Shown here piece by piece: positions 42,496-52,515 of a stretch of 64,000 nt of DNA. Source of the stretch: Curtobacterium ammoniigenes NBRC 101786 (lineage in GTDB: Bacteria; Actinomycetota; Actinomycetes; Actinomycetales; Microbacteriaceae); contig NZ_BCSV01000001.1 of NCBI RefSeq assembly GCF_001571045.1, positions 682,001 through 746,000 on the forward strand, written 5' to 3'. The position numbers and the translations under genes were made by a program. Numbering within the stretch: position 1 is the first letter of the stretch; each line of letters starts with the position of its first letter. The notes below the pieces were generated by a model. That model searched no databases. It worked only from the letters and a program-made list of their open reading frames with translations, and was not told where the DNA came from.

Positions 42496-44225
42496 CGGTC
42501 CTCCATCGCCGGGACGGGTCTGGGGACATCCCAGACCACGCGCGTGCCTCCGTCAGGGGCGTCCGCGAGCTCATATCGGCCGTCGCGCGCCGCCGCACGT
42601 GATGCGAGATTTGCCGTTCCGCCGTGGCGCGCCGATTGGCCGACGCCGGGGCCGCCGTCGAGGACCGTCACGACGACCCGAGCGTCGTGCACTGCCACCT
42701 CAACGGAACACGACGCGCCCGATGCGTGCCTGGCAACGTTCGCGACGGACTCCCGCACCACAGCGACGACATCGCGTGCGAGCTCACCGGTGACCACGAG
42801 GTCGACCGGCCCGACGAACGTGATGCGCGGGCGGTGGCCGAGCGCTGGGCTGAGCTCCGCAACGGCGTCCAGGATCCGGTCCCGCGTGGTCGGGCGCGCA
42901 GGGTGTTCGGCCGTGCGGAGCGCGAACACCGCCGTCCGGATTTCGACGATGGCACCGTCGATCGCTTCGACCTGACTCTCGATGCGCGGGCGAAGGTTCT
43001 CGGGTGCTTGCTCGGCTGCGATCTGCAGCGAGAGTCCGGCAGCGAACAGCCGCTGGATCACATGGTCGTGGAGGTCGCGAGCAATCCGCCGCCGATCGTC
43101 GATCCGTTCGAGCCGCCGTCGGTCTTGGCGTCCCTGTGACACGGCGAGCGCAACGCTCGTCTGGCGACCGAACTCGTCAGCCATCTCGACTTCGGCCCGG
43201 CTGAACGCCGAGCCGCCGACGGATCGCGAGATCGTCAGCGCGCCCAGCGCGATGCCCCGTGCCCGGAGCGGGATCGCGACGCTCGGGCCGATCGGCGGAA
43301 CTCCGGCAAGTGCGCGGAATTCGGGGTGCTGTTGATCGGTCACGACCGTGGCGGCACGCATGGCGTTGCCCGCCAACGTGGCCGCGATCGGAAACGTGTC
43401 ATTCGTGAGACCATTCCGGAGCGGTCCCACGGCGACGAGGACGCGAACACGCTCGGATTCCGACGTCGGTGCGACGTCGGGCAGGGGCACGACCACGCTG
43501 ACCAGGTCTGCGTCGATGAATGCGAGGACGCGATCCGCGATGACCGTGAGAACGTCTTCGAGGGGTTCATCGCTGAGCAGGGCGGTGGTGACGTCCGCGG
43601 TCGCAGCGGCCCATCGCTCGCGGAGGCGGCTTTCTTCGAAGAGCCGCGCATTGGCGATCGCGACTCCGGCCGTCGCGGCGAGCGACTCGACGAGTTCCTG
43701 ATCCTCGAGCGTGAACTCGCCGTGCTGCGGATTCGTGAGGTAGAGGTTGCCGAACACGACGTCGCGAACATGGATCGGGACGCCGAGGAATCCTTCCATC
43801 GGCGGATGGCCGGCCGGAAGGCCGACGGAACGGCTGTCATCCGCAATTCGACGGAGGCGTATCGGACGGTCCTCGCGGGTGACGGCGCCGAGGAGACCTG
43901 CTCCGCGTGGGGGATGGCCGAGTCGGGCGACCTCGTCGTCGTCCATGCCCACCTGCAGGAACCGCTCCAGACCCTCCCCGCCCGGATCGATCACGCCGAT
44001 CGCCCCGTAGCGCGCGCCCACGAGATCAACGGCGGCCCGCACGGTAGCGACGAGTGTGTCGTCCAGGCCGAGATGCTCGACGATCCGTCGGTATGCGGCC
44101 AGAAGGTGACGGAGTCGCTCCTGCATGCGCAGAACGTCTTGCGCGCGCGAGACGAGCTCGGCGACCCGATCTTCGAGCTCGGATCGGGGGCCGTCCGGAA
44201 ACGAGATCGAGTCCATGATCGGCAC
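42492..44225 (-). CDS. dosS: DosS/DevS-like sensor histidine kinase (two GAF domains)
   Basis: 577 residues (GTG 44225 or ATG 44216), soluble. GAF-A spans about 55-195. Within it LPAGHPPMEGFLGVP matches the segment that holds the heme-ligand His of mycobacterial DosS, here His140. GAF-B spans about 210-365. The HisKA_3 dimerisation segment DDRRRIARDLHDHVIQRLFA has phosphoacceptor His386, followed by a short HATPase domain (VVRESVANVARHA, GGTANLASRA). It probably senses O2, NO or CO, or redox state, through heme. A perfect box lies 142-155 bases upstream, consistent with autoregulation. Confidence 0.92.
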   Translation of the reverse strand: MPIMDSISFPDGPRSELEDRVAELVSRAQDVLRMQERLRHLLAAYRRIVEHLGLDDTLVATVRAAVDLVGARYGAIGVIDPGGEGLERFLQVGMDDDEVARLGHPPRGAGLLGAVTREDRPIRLRRIADDSRSVGLPAGHPPMEGFLGVPIHVRDVVFGNLYLTNPQHGEFTLEDQELVESLAATAGVAIANARLFEESRLRERWAAATADVTTALLSDEPLEDVLTVIADRVLAFIDADLVSVVVPLPDVAPTSESERVRVLVAVGPLRNGLTNDTFPIAATLAGNAMRAATVVTDQQHPEFRALAGVPPIGPSVAIPLRARGIALGALTISRSVGGSAFSRAEVEMADEFGRQTSVALAVSQGRQDRRRLERIDDRRRIARDLHDHVIQRLFAAGLSLQIAAEQAPENLRPRIESQVEAIDGAIVEIRTAVFALRTAEHPARPTTRDRILDAVAELSPALGHRPRITFVGPVDLVVTGELARDVVAVVRESVANVARHASGASCSVEVAVHDARVVVTVLDGGPGVGQSARHGGTANLASRAAARDGRYELADAPDGGTRVVWDVPRPVPAMEDR

Positions 44226-44366
44226 CGTTCCATGTCGGTGTGATTGGCCCGAATATAGCCGTCCCGGTGCCGCACCAGCGCAGTCCCGGGCCGATTCGGG
44301 TCCGGTCCGGGAACGGGTGCTGCTGGAGCGGATTTGACCGTATCGCCCCCGTTCGAGGGGAGCAAA

Positions 44367-44380
44367 GGGACTTTGGTCCC
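44367..44380 (-). promoter_or_regulatory. Perfect DosR-like palindrome upstream of dosS-dosR
   Basis: GGGACTTTGGTCCC has both half-sites GGGAC and GTCCC intact and corresponds to the core of the mycobacterial DosR motif. It lies in the 294-base gap between the MFS gene end and the sensor gene. The rest of that gap holds no gene. Confidence 0.8.
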
Positions 44381-44519
44381 GCGCGACGCTCAGGCGTGTG
44401 TGGAACGGGCCGCAGGTGGCGATGTATCGATCCGCCGGTCGCGCAAGACGACCGGGCGCCGAGTGCCCCTCATGAGAGACAGTACTCGACGCCCGATCCG
44501 GCGTGAGGGAGCGATGCGC

Positions 44520-45791
44520 TCAGACGGTCTGCGCCCGTGCGGCCGGTGCGCTGTCGACATCGGCGAACCGCCGGCCGCGTGTCTCGCGGCTGAATGCCAT
44601 GAGCACGACGATGACGATCGCGACGGCTCCGGCCACAATCGCCAGGGCGACGCCGTAGTTGCCGCCGTTCGACTGTGCGATGGCGGCCTGAATCGTCGCG
44701 TTCGGTGAGGCGATCACGTTGCCGAGCTGGTAGACGAACCCGGGCAGGACGGCGCGGGTTCCCTCCGGCACGAGCTCATTCAGGTAGGCGGGGATGATGC
44801 CCCACGCACCCTGCACCATGAACTGCATGAGGAACGCGCCGATCCCGAGCGCGATGGAACCGGAGGCGAACGCCCACAGCGGGATCACCGGCAGTGACAG
44901 CGCCGCGAAGATGATGATGACCCGTTTGCGCCCGAATCGCTCGGAGAGCGTCCCGGCGACGAGTGCGCCGATGATCGCGGCGATGTTGTAGCTGATCGCG
45001 ATGATGCTCACCGTGCCCGGCGTGAATCCGTGCTGCAGCTTCAGGAACGTCGGGTAGATGTCCTGCGTGCCGTGGCTGAAGTAGTTGAACGCCGCCATCA
45101 GCACGACGGCGAAGATCAGGATCGGCCAGTTCGACGCCAAGGCAGGCCAGAACCGCGCCCGCGGCGCACCGGTTCCGGCACCGGCACCGCGGTTCGCCAG
45201 CCACACCGGCGACTCGTCGACACGGAAGAAGATGTAGACGGCCAGCAGGATCGGGACGACTCCGATCGCGAACATGCCGCGCCAGCCGAGCGTGGTGCCG
45301 ATGAAGCCGTAGACGATCGATGCGATCAGGTACCCGATGGGGTAGCCCGCCTGGAACAGACCAGAGACCACACCCCGGGAGGCTCGTGGCACCGTCTCCA
45401 GCGTCAGTGCGGACGCGACGCCCCAGATTCCGCCCATCGCGATTCCATACACGATCCGGAGCACGAAGAACGTCGCGAAGTTCGGTGAGGCCGCGGTTGC
45501 GAGTTCGATGAGCGCGAAGATCGCGATGTTCGCGACAAGGATCGGCTTGCGACCGAATCGTTCGGCGAGCGGCCCGAAGATGATCGCGCCGACGGGGCGC
45601 ATCAGCAGCGTGAACGTGATCGCCAACGTCGCCGTCACCACCGTAATGTGGAACGCCGTCGCCATGGTGGACAGCACGAACACGAGCACGAAATAGTCGA
45701 ACGCGTCGAGCGCCCAGGCGCCGACACCTGCGAACAGGGTTCGTCGTTGCGCACCCGTCCAGGTTGCGGATTGGGCCGAATCTGCCATCAC
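44520..45791 (-). CDS. MFS transporter, SHS (lactate/carboxylate:H+ symporter) family
   Basis: 423 residues (GTG 45791 or ATG 45788, after AAAGG), twelve transmembrane helices. The loop motif AERFGRKPIL (between helices 2 and 3) recurs as SERFGRKRVI in the second half. The DAFDYFVLVFVLS start and the FNYFSHGTQDIYPTFLKLQH segment are typical of the SHS family (JEN1, sialate or lactate symporters). It is divergent from a CitA/CitB-like two-component system that probably induces it in response to an external carboxylate. Confidence 0.88.
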   Translation of the reverse strand: MMADSAQSATWTGAQRRTLFAGVGAWALDAFDYFVLVFVLSTMATAFHITVVTATLAITFTLLMRPVGAIIFGPLAERFGRKPILVANIAIFALIELATAASPNFATFFVLRIVYGIAMGGIWGVASALTLETVPRASRGVVSGLFQAGYPIGYLIASIVYGFIGTTLGWRGMFAIGVVPILLAVYIFFRVDESPVWLANRGAGAGTGAPRARFWPALASNWPILIFAVVLMAAFNYFSHGTQDIYPTFLKLQHGFTPGTVSIIAISYNIAAIIGALVAGTLSERFGRKRVIIIFAALSLPVIPLWAFASGSIALGIGAFLMQFMVQGAWGIIPAYLNELVPEGTRAVLPGFVYQLGNVIASPNATIQAAIAQSNGGNYGVALAIVAGAVAIVIVVLMAFSRETRGRRFADVDSAPAARAQTV

Positions 45792-45979
45792 TCATCACCT
45801 TTGATTGAGGTTGTGCCGCGGCACCGATGCCGCGTCGGTTGACTCCTCCTACCATTCCGACGATTCCGGTCTTCCCGGGCTTGTGCTCATACTGTCTGCG
45901 GCAGGTCTCGTCGGTGCGCCGCCCGGTTGCGCGATGCTGCCGGGATGGAGCATCGGTGCAGGCAGAGCGGCGGACGCGC

Positions 45980-47617
45980 GTGCGTGACCTGGTGACGCCG
46001 CACGGTCGATCGACGTGGAGCATCGCGGCGCGCCTGTTCGTCTTCCAGGTCGTGATCGTGACCGTGCTGACGGTTGCGGCCGTGGCGTGGCTGTGGAGTG
46101 ACACGAAGAACGCGCTGTACGCAGAGGCGGCGCGGACGAGCATGACGGTGGCGTCCTCGATCGCCGTCGACCCGTTCGTGCACGACGCGCTCGCGACACC
46201 GGAGCCGTCGGTCGAGCTCGAGCCGTATGCGCTGACCACGATGCGGGCGACCTCGACGGACTTCATCACGATCATGCGGCCGGACCGGACCCGGTACACG
46301 CATCCGAACCCGAGCGAGATCGGCAAGCCGTTCGTCGGGACCATCGCACCCGCCCTGCAGGGGCACGCGTTCACGGAGACGTACACCGGCACACTCGGCC
46401 GGTCGGTGCGCGCCGTCGTCCCGATCCGAGACGCCCGCGGACGAATCATCGCGCTCGTCGCGGCCGGCGTCGAGGTGCGGAGCATCAGCGCCGAGCTGTG
46501 GCCGCGGGTGCTGACCGTGCTGCTCGCCGGGCTCGGGGCGATCGCGGTCGGAGCCTGCGCGGCCGGGCTGCTCAGCCGGTACTTTCGCCGGGTCACGTGG
46601 GGCCGCGGTCCCGACGAGATGAGCCGCATGTTCGTGTCGTACGAGTCGGTGCTGCACTCGATTCGCGAAGGTCTCGTGCTCGTCGACCGCGACCGGCGCG
46701 TCGTGCTGTACAACGATCACGCCGCCGCCTTGCTCGGTCTTCCCGCTCGGACCGGGGCGGACGAACCGCGACCGTTGTCAGAGCTCGGTCTGCCGCACGA
46801 CCTGGAGCAAGCGTTCGCCGACGGCGGCGAACGATCCGACGCCGTCTACGTCGCCGGTGACCGGGTGCTCGTCGTCAACGCGCAGGAGGCGCGGAGCGTG
46901 CCGGGACGTCGGCTCGGCTCGGTCGGCACGGTGATCACGCTCCGCGACCACACGGAGCTGCGCCGCCTCACCGGGGAGCTGCAGACGATGCGAACGCTCT
47001 CCACCGCGCTTCGCGCGCAGTCGCACGAGTTCGCGAATCGGCTGCACACGATCATCGCGCTCATCGAACTCGACCACCCCCGACGGGCGCTCGCGTTCGC
47101 CGCGGATCAACTCGAGGTGGGGCAGCGGCTCAGCGATGAGATCGTCGGATCGATCGATGAACCGGTGCTCGCCGCTCTGCTCCTCGGGAAGTCGGCGGAG
47201 GCGCGGGAGCGCGGCGTCGAGCTCGTCCTGGACATCGACCCGGATCTCGGACGGCTCGACGTCGATGCGACCGAGCTCGTCACCATCGTCGGGAACCTCG
47301 TCGACAACGGGATCGACGCAGCGGCGACGGGAGGCGCGCCCCAGCGGCGCGTATCGGTGACCGTCCGTCGAGAGGCCGGGTCGCGCCTCCGGATCCGAGT
47401 GGCGGACACCGGGAACGGCGTGCCCGACGTCGGAGCGGTGTTCGAATACGGGTTCACGACGAAAGACGGCGACGAGGTCGGCCGCGGTGTCGGCCTGGCA
47501 CTCGTCCGGCAGGCCGTGCAGCGGATGGGTGGAACGATCGACGTCGTGAACGATCCCGGTGCCGTGTTCACCCTGATCCTCCCGGTCGGCGAGCCCGCGA
47601 TGGCGGGGGAGCGATGA
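45980..47617 (+). CDS. CitA/DcuS-like sensor histidine kinase
   Basis: 545 residues from GTG 45980; the upstream open frame is probably not translated. Two transmembrane helices (residues about 14-34 and 178-200) bracket an extracytoplasmic PAS-like domain (TDFITIMRPDRTRYTHPNPS), which in this family binds citrate or C4-dicarboxylates. Next come a cytoplasmic PAS domain, the SpoB-type phosphoacceptor region LRAQSHEFANRLHTIIALIE, and a HATPase with LVDNGIDAA and VGRGVGLALVRQAV. It overlaps the regulator gene by ATGA. Confidence 0.92.
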   Translation: MRDLVTPHGRSTWSIAARLFVFQVVIVTVLTVAAVAWLWSDTKNALYAEAARTSMTVASSIAVDPFVHDALATPEPSVELEPYALTTMRATSTDFITIMRPDRTRYTHPNPSEIGKPFVGTIAPALQGHAFTETYTGTLGRSVRAVVPIRDARGRIIALVAAGVEVRSISAELWPRVLTVLLAGLGAIAVGACAAGLLSRYFRRVTWGRGPDEMSRMFVSYESVLHSIREGLVLVDRDRRVVLYNDHAAALLGLPARTGADEPRPLSELGLPHDLEQAFADGGERSDAVYVAGDRVLVVNAQEARSVPGRRLGSVGTVITLRDHTELRRLTGELQTMRTLSTALRAQSHEFANRLHTIIALIELDHPRRALAFAADQLEVGQRLSDEIVGSIDEPVLAALLLGKSAEARERGVELVLDIDPDLGRLDVDATELVTIVGNLVDNGIDAAATGGAPQRRVSVTVRREAGSRLRIRVADTGNGVPDVGAVFEYGFTTKDGDEVGRGVGLALVRQAVQRMGGTIDVVNDPGAVFTLILPVGEPAMAGER

Positions 47618-48342
47618 CGGGGCAGCCGTCGATTCGCACGGTGGTCGTCGACGACGATCCGATGAACGCGGACGCGCACGCCGCGTACGTGAACCGTGTG
47701 GACGGGTTCGTCACCGCTGGAATCGCACGAAGCGGCGGCGCGGCGCTCGAGCTGCTCCGGCGCACCGCGGCGAGCGGTGACGGCGGTGTGGACCTGGTGC
47801 TGCTCGACATGAACCTCCCGGACCTGCCCGGCATGGAGGTCTGTCGACGCATCCGCGCGTTGCGAATCCCCGTCGACATCATCGCCGTGACGGCGGTCCG
47901 CGACGTTGCGCTCGTCCGCGATGCGGTCTCCTACGGCGTGCTCGTCTACCTCATGAAGCCGTTCACGTTCGCGATGTTCTCCGAGAAGCTCGGCAGCTAC
48001 CGCGCCTTTCGTGACGGACTGGAGGGGACCGCCGTGCCGACGCAGCGGAGCGTCGACCAGGCGATCTCGAGCCTCCGTCGCGCCAGCGCTGACGTGCTCG
48101 ACAAGGGCTTGACACCCGAGACACTCGACCTCGTCGCTCGGGCGTTCGACGGCGACAGGACCGTCGTGTCTGCCCGCGAGCTCGGCGCGGAGCTCGGGAT
48201 CGCTCGGGGCACCGCACGCCGCTACCTCGAGCACCTCGTCGACGTCGGCGTGGCTGAGCGCACTGCACGATACGGCACACCGGGTCGACCCGAGATCGAG
48301 TACCGCCGGAGGTTCGGGTCGGCCCCGGCGACACCGCAGTAA
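47614..48342 (+). CDS. CitB/DpiA-like response regulator
   Basis: 242 residues. The receiver domain has the acidic pair in VVVDDDPMNADAH, phosphoacceptor Asp in LVLLDMNLPDLPG and Lys in VYLMKPFTF. The C-terminal domain is a CitB-type winged HTH (TVVSARELGAELGIARGTAR, RYLEHLVDVGVAERTARYG). The ATG overlaps the sensor stop. The likely target is the divergent MFS carboxylate transporter, whose promoter lies in the 188-base gap before the sensor gene. Confidence 0.92.
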   Translation: MTGQPSIRTVVVDDDPMNADAHAAYVNRVDGFVTAGIARSGGAALELLRRTAASGDGGVDLVLLDMNLPDLPGMEVCRRIRALRIPVDIIAVTAVRDVALVRDAVSYGVLVYLMKPFTFAMFSEKLGSYRAFRDGLEGTAVPTQRSVDQAISSLRRASADVLDKGLTPETLDLVARAFDGDRTVVSARELGAELGIARGTARRYLEHLVDVGVAERTARYGTPGRPEIEYRRRFGSAPATPQ

Positions 48343-48374
48343 GACTGCGCTCTGCTCCCGACCGGACGCCCCGA

Positions 48375-49838
48375 TCAGGCGAGGTGCGCGCGGTAGGCGG
48401 CCAGCACCTCCGGATGCGGATCCGCGGGAACGACCGATGTCTGCAGCGGCCAGTCGGGAAGGGCGCCCTCGACGACCCATGCCGCCTGCCGGGCAGCACC
48501 CATGGCGACGTACTCGCCGGGCTCCGGCAGCACGATGTCGCGCCCGAAGACCTGCGCGGCGACCTGCTGCACAGCGGGATTCCGCGCCGCGCCGCCGATG
48601 AGGAGCAGTCGGTCGACGCGCACGCCGTTCGACTCGACCGCAGCGAGGCCGTCGGCGAGCGCGCAGAGCATGCCCTCGACCGCTGCGCGTGCCACGTACG
48701 AGCGGGTCGTCGTCGTCGGCGTCATCCCGAAGAGCGATGCGGTCGCATCCGGACGGTTCGGGGTGCGCTCGCCGACGAAGTACGGCACGAGGACGAGTCC
48801 GCCGGCGCCGATCGGCGCGTCGAGGGCGAGCCGGCCGAGCTCGTCGTAGTCGGCGCCGAGGAGGCCGCCGATCACTTCGAGCACGCGGGCGGCGTTCAGC
48901 GTTGTGATGATCGGGAGGCGCGCCCCCGTCGCGTCTGCGAAGCCGGTGACGACGCCGGTCGGGTCGGCGAGCGGTTCCTCGGACACGCCGAAGACGGTGC
49001 CGGAGGTGCCCAGCGAGACCGCGACGTCGCCGTCGCGGAGCGCGAGCCCGAGGGCGGCGCCGGCGTTGTCCCCGGCGCCGGGCCCGACCACGATGCCAGC
49101 GGGAATGACTGCCCCGCCGGGCAGCTGCACCTCGCTTTCGACGGTGCCGATCGCTGCGGCCGGCTCGACGACCCGCGGGACGACGACACTGCCGTCGGCA
49201 GCGTCGCCGGCGATGCGCATGGAGCGGCCGAGTGCCAGTTCGAAGAGCTCGGCGTCGTAGCTTCGCGTTGCCGGGTCCCAGTAGGCGGTGCCGGATGCGT
49301 CGGAGCCGTCGGTGGCGAGCGCATCGAGGTCGGCGCCCCGTTGACTGATTCCCACGGGGCCGAAGCCGAGCATGCGCCACGACAGCCAGTCGTGCGGCAA
49401 CGCCACCGCCGCGACCCGCGCGGCGTTCTCCGGTTCCGCATCGCGCATCCACCGCAGCTTCGTCCCGGTGAACGAGGCGACGGGGACGAGCCCTGTGCGG
49501 CGCGCCCAGGCCTCGCCACCGAGCTCAGCGACGAGGTCGGCAGCGGCCGCCGCGCTGCGTGTGTCATTCCAGAGCAGTGCAGGGCGGACGACCGCGCCAT
49601 CCGCGTCGAGTGCGACCATGCCGTGCTGCTGACCGCCGACACTGATGGCGGCGACGTCGGCGAGACCCCCGGCGTCGAGGATCGCCTGGCCGAGTGCCTC
49701 CCACCAGCGTTCCGGGTCGACCTCGGTGCCGTCGGGGTGCGGCGCGCGGCCGCTCCGGACGATCGACCCCGTGGCGGTGTCGACGATCACGATCTTGCAG
49801 GACTGGGTGGACGAGTCGACCCCGGCGACGAGCGGCAT
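48375..49838 (-). CDS. xylB: Xylulokinase
   Basis: 487 residues from the ATG at 49838 ([17 protein letters not shown]). FGGY-kinase hallmarks: [15 protein letters not shown] at the N-terminus, [20 protein letters not shown], the ATP-site [16 protein letters not shown], and [20 protein letters not shown] near the end. It phosphorylates D-xylulose to xylulose 5-phosphate for the pentose phosphate pathway. It is the third gene of a minus-strand xylR-xylA-xylB unit, 89 bases after xylA. Confidence 0.95.
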   Translation of the reverse strand: MPLVAGVDSSTQSCKIVIVDTATGSIVRSGRAPHPDGTEVDPERWWEALGQAILDAGGLADVAAISVGGQQHGMVALDADGAVVRPALLWNDTRSAAAAADLVAELGGEAWARRTGLVPVASFTGTKLRWMRDAEPENAARVAAVALPHDWLSWRMLGFGPVGISQRGADLDALATDGSDASGTAYWDPATRSYDAELFELALGRSMRIAGDAADGSVVVPRVVEPAAAIGTVESEVQLPGGAVIPAGIVVGPGAGDNAGAALGLALRDGDVAVSLGTSGTVFGVSEEPLADPTGVVTGFADATGARLPIITTLNAARVLEVIGGLLGADYDELGRLALDAPIGAGGLVLVPYFVGERTPNRPDATASLFGMTPTTTTRSYVARAAVEGMLCALADGLAAVESNGVRVDRLLLIGGAARNPAVQQVAAQVFGRDIVLPEPGEYVAMGAARQAAWVVEGALPDWPLQTSVVPADPHPEVLAAYRAHLA

Positions 49839-49927
49839 TGTTCGATCCGATGCGGTTGAGGAATGCGATCGGCGACCGCGCATGGCGGCCGCCGATCGCG
49901 GTGGTGGTCAGGAACGGGACAGCGGGC

Positions 49928-51121
49928 TCAGCCGCGAGCGCCCATGAGGTGCTCGACAGCGAGCTGCTGCAGGCGCACGAAGCCGAAGCCCTTGCCGCCG
50001 AAGTAGGCGTTCGCGTCGAAGTCCTCGAATGCGGACCGGTCTGCGAGCAGGGCGTCGTAGCCTTCGCCGCTGCTCAGCGTCGGCTCGGACAGCTCGGTGA
50101 CCTTCGCGGCGGCGAGCGCCTCCTGGACCTCCGGGTCGGCGCGGAATGCCGCGGCGCGCTCCTTGAGGAGCAGGTACATGCGCATGTTCGCGGCTGCGGA
50201 GTCCCAGACGCCCGTGAAGTCCTCGGTCCGGCTCGGCTTGTAGTCGAAGTGGCGCGGGCCGTCGTAGGCACGGCCGCCGGCTGGGGCACCGTTCTCGAGC
50301 AGGTCGACGAGCGAGAACGCGTTCTGCAGGTCGCCGTGACCGAACACGAGGTCCTGGTCGTACTTGATCCCGCGCTGACCGTTCAGGTCGATGTGGAACA
50401 GCTTGCCGCAGTAGAGCGCCTGTGCGATGCCCGCCGTGAAGTTCAGGCCCGCCATCTGCTCGTGGCCGACCTCCGGGTTCACACCGAACAGCTCGGGGCG
50501 CTCGAGGGTGTCGATGAACGCGATCGCGTGACCGAGCGTCGGGAGGAGGATGTCGCCGCGGGGCTCGTTCGGCTTCGGCTCGATCGCGAACCGGATCCCG
50601 TAGCCCTTGTCGGTGACGTACTCGGCCAGGAGGTTGACGGCCTCGCGGTAGCGCTCGAGCGCAGCCTGGACGTCTTTCGCGGCGTCGTACTCGGCGCCCT
50701 CGCGACCGCCCCACATGACGAAGGTCGACGCGCCGAGCTCGGCGGCGAGGTCGATGTTGCGGAGCACCTTGCGCAGCGCGAAGCGGCGAACCTGGCGGTC
50801 GTTCGAGGTGAAGCCGCCGTCCTTGAAGACCGGCGCGCTGAACAGGTTGGTGGTGACCATCGGCACGATGAGGCCGGTCGCGTCGAGCGCGCCCTTCAGC
50901 CGGTCGATCTGCTGCTGACGCTGCGCGTCGGACGAACCGAACGCGAACAGGTCGTCGTCGTGGAACGTGAGGCCGTAGGCGCCGAGCTCATCGAGCTTCT
51001 CGACCGCCTCGACCACGTCGAGCTGCGGGCGGGTCGGGCCGCCGAAGGGGTCCGTGCCGTTGTATCCAATGGTCCAGAGACCGAAGGAGAACTTGTCGTC
51101 GCGAGTGGGTTTGGGGGTCAT
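49928..51121 (-). CDS. xylA: Xylose isomerase
   Basis: 397 residues, the length of class I actinobacterial enzymes. Active-site residues fall at canonical numbers: His54 and Asp57 (TFHDDDLF), Glu181 and Lys183 ([10 protein letters not shown]), Glu217 and His220 (NPEVGHEQ), Asp245 (HIDLNGQRG). It converts D-xylose to D-xylulose using two divalent metals. It begins 28 bases after xylR on the same strand, with an operator-like palindrome in between. Confidence 0.97.
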   Translation of the reverse strand: MTPKPTRDDKFSFGLWTIGYNGTDPFGGPTRPQLDVVEAVEKLDELGAYGLTFHDDDLFAFGSSDAQRQQQIDRLKGALDATGLIVPMVTTNLFSAPVFKDGGFTSNDRQVRRFALRKVLRNIDLAAELGASTFVMWGGREGAEYDAAKDVQAALERYREAVNLLAEYVTDKGYGIRFAIEPKPNEPRGDILLPTLGHAIAFIDTLERPELFGVNPEVGHEQMAGLNFTAGIAQALYCGKLFHIDLNGQRGIKYDQDLVFGHGDLQNAFSLVDLLENGAPAGGRAYDGPRHFDYKPSRTEDFTGVWDSAAANMRMYLLLKERAAAFRADPEVQEALAAAKVTELSEPTLSSGEGYDALLADRSAFEDFDANAYFGGKGFGFVRLQQLAVEHLMGARG

Positions 51122-51141
51122 CGTCACTTCCTCGTGGGTTT

Positions 51142-51156
51142 GTTGTAGTTCACAAC
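51142..51156. promoter_or_regulatory. XylR-type operator candidate before xylA
   Basis: GTTGT and ACAAC face each other with a 5-base spacer (within TTGTTGTAGTTCACAACGTA). The site is 21-35 bases upstream of the xylA start and overlaps the last codons of xylR. ROK-family XylR proteins bind TTTGTT...AACAAA-like palindromes, so this is probably where xylose derepression acts. Confidence 0.6.
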
Positions 51157-52370
51157 GTATTGGATGAACCGTGTGAAGACAAGCCGGATGGGCTGTGAAA
51201 CGCCACCGGATCGTCCAGGAGGCGCGCGAACGGCAACGATGCCGCTCCGATGAGCAGGATGGCGTCGCCGAGCGCCGCACGACGGATCTCCACCTCACCG
51301 ACGAGTGGGCCGAGGAGGCGCGTCTCGAACCGCTCCGTGAGCGCGTCCTGCGCGGTCGCGGCAAGCGCCCCGAGGAAGCCGCCGAGGACCACCCGACGCG
51401 AGCCCAGCACATTGACGACGCTCGCCAATGCGATGGCAAGGGCATCCACCTGGCGGTCGACCTCCGCGCGGACCGCCGGGTCCTGCGACCCGAGCACCGC
51501 GGCTTCGAAGGCCGCTGGATCGGCGGTATGGATGCCGAGCACCTGCGCGAGCGCTTCGCGCCGCACGAGGGCCTCGAGCGTGCCGGGGAGTCCGGCACTG
51601 TCAACCCGGTCCTCCGGGGACACCGTGACGTGACCGATCTCGCCCGCGTGGCCGGCCGCGCCGACGAGTGGTCTGCCGCCCGCCACGATGCCACCGCCGA
51701 TACCGCTCGCGCCACCGTTGACATAGAGCAGATCGTCGGCGCCCGCGCCGGCGCCGAAGGTCCATTCGGCCGCGGCGCCGAGCGATGCGTCGTTCGCCGC
51801 CTGCACCGGCATCGCGAGCGCGGCCTGCATCCGCTCCGCCAGCGGCGCATCGCGCCAGTTCAGGTGCGGTGCCAGGCGCACGAACCCGTCATGGACCCGA
51901 ACGAGTCCCGGTACGGCGATGCCGGCGCCGACGACCACCGAGTCGGACGGGAGGCGCGTGCGGATGTCGGCCACAGCCTCCGCGGCGATCGCGATGAACC
52001 GGTCGACGTCGGGCACCTGCTCGACATCGATGCGCACGGTCTCGGAAACGCGGCCCCCGAGGCGGACCGCAGCGACGCGGATCGCATCGATCTCGGGGTG
52101 CAGTGCGATCGCAACGGCGCGGTCCGACGGTCGGACGACTGGGCTCGGCCGTCCGATGGTTCCGGCGGCGCTCGGCTCGTCCTCGACGACGAGACCACGC
52201 ATCATGAGGTCCCCGACGAGCGCAGCGATCGTGGACCGATTCAGGCCGGTGACACGCGTGAGCTCGCTGCGACTCGCGGGGGAGACGTGTACGCGGCCGA
52301 GGAGCTCGGACAGGTTCCGCCGCCGACCGGGATCGTGGCGCCGGACCGGGCGCCGAGCTGCTGCCTCCAC
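51150..52370 (-). CDS. xylR: ROK-family transcriptional repressor (XylR-like)
   Basis: 406 residues from GTG 52370; a longer frame runs to 52460 but crosses the efeU promoter. The N-terminal winged HTH is [20 protein letters not shown]. The ROK sugar-binding domain follows, with [34 protein letters not shown] and the [15 protein letters not shown] motif. The Cys-rich zinc loop of ROK kinases is absent. Directly upstream of xylA-xylB, it should repress xylose use. It is divergent from the iron permease gene. Confidence 0.88.
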   Translation of the reverse strand: MEAAARRPVRRHDPGRRRNLSELLGRVHVSPASRSELTRVTGLNRSTIAALVGDLMMRGLVVEDEPSAAGTIGRPSPVVRPSDRAVAIALHPEIDAIRVAAVRLGGRVSETVRIDVEQVPDVDRFIAIAAEAVADIRTRLPSDSVVVGAGIAVPGLVRVHDGFVRLAPHLNWRDAPLAERMQAALAMPVQAANDASLGAAAEWTFGAGAGADDLLYVNGGASGIGGGIVAGGRPLVGAAGHAGEIGHVTVSPEDRVDSAGLPGTLEALVRREALAQVLGIHTADPAAFEAAVLGSQDPAVRAEVDRQVDALAIALASVVNVLGSRRVVLGGFLGALAATAQDALTERFETRLLGPLVGEVEIRRAALGDAILLIGAASLPFARLLDDPVAFHSPSGLSSHGSSNTL

Positions 52371-52476
52371 GCGAGGATCGTAGCGGCACGTGCGCGGCGT
52401 GCGTGGGGGGCCGCTCGGGACCGACCGGGCAGCGACCCGGCTTCGCGATCCTCTCGACATGGGAGCGAGACTATGG

Positions 52477-52495
52477 TTAGGCTTGCCTTACTCGC
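52477..52495 (+). promoter_or_regulatory. DtxR/IdeR-like iron box
   Basis: TTAGGCTTGCCTTACTC follows the 19-bp DtxR/IdeR consensus (TTAGGTTAGCCTAACCTAA) at about 12 of the first 15 positions. It lies about 20 bases before the FTR1-type permease start, where iron-loaded DtxR/IdeR would block transcription. Confidence 0.65.
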
Positions 52496-52515
52496 ATCGA
52501 AAGGTCCTGTTCTCC

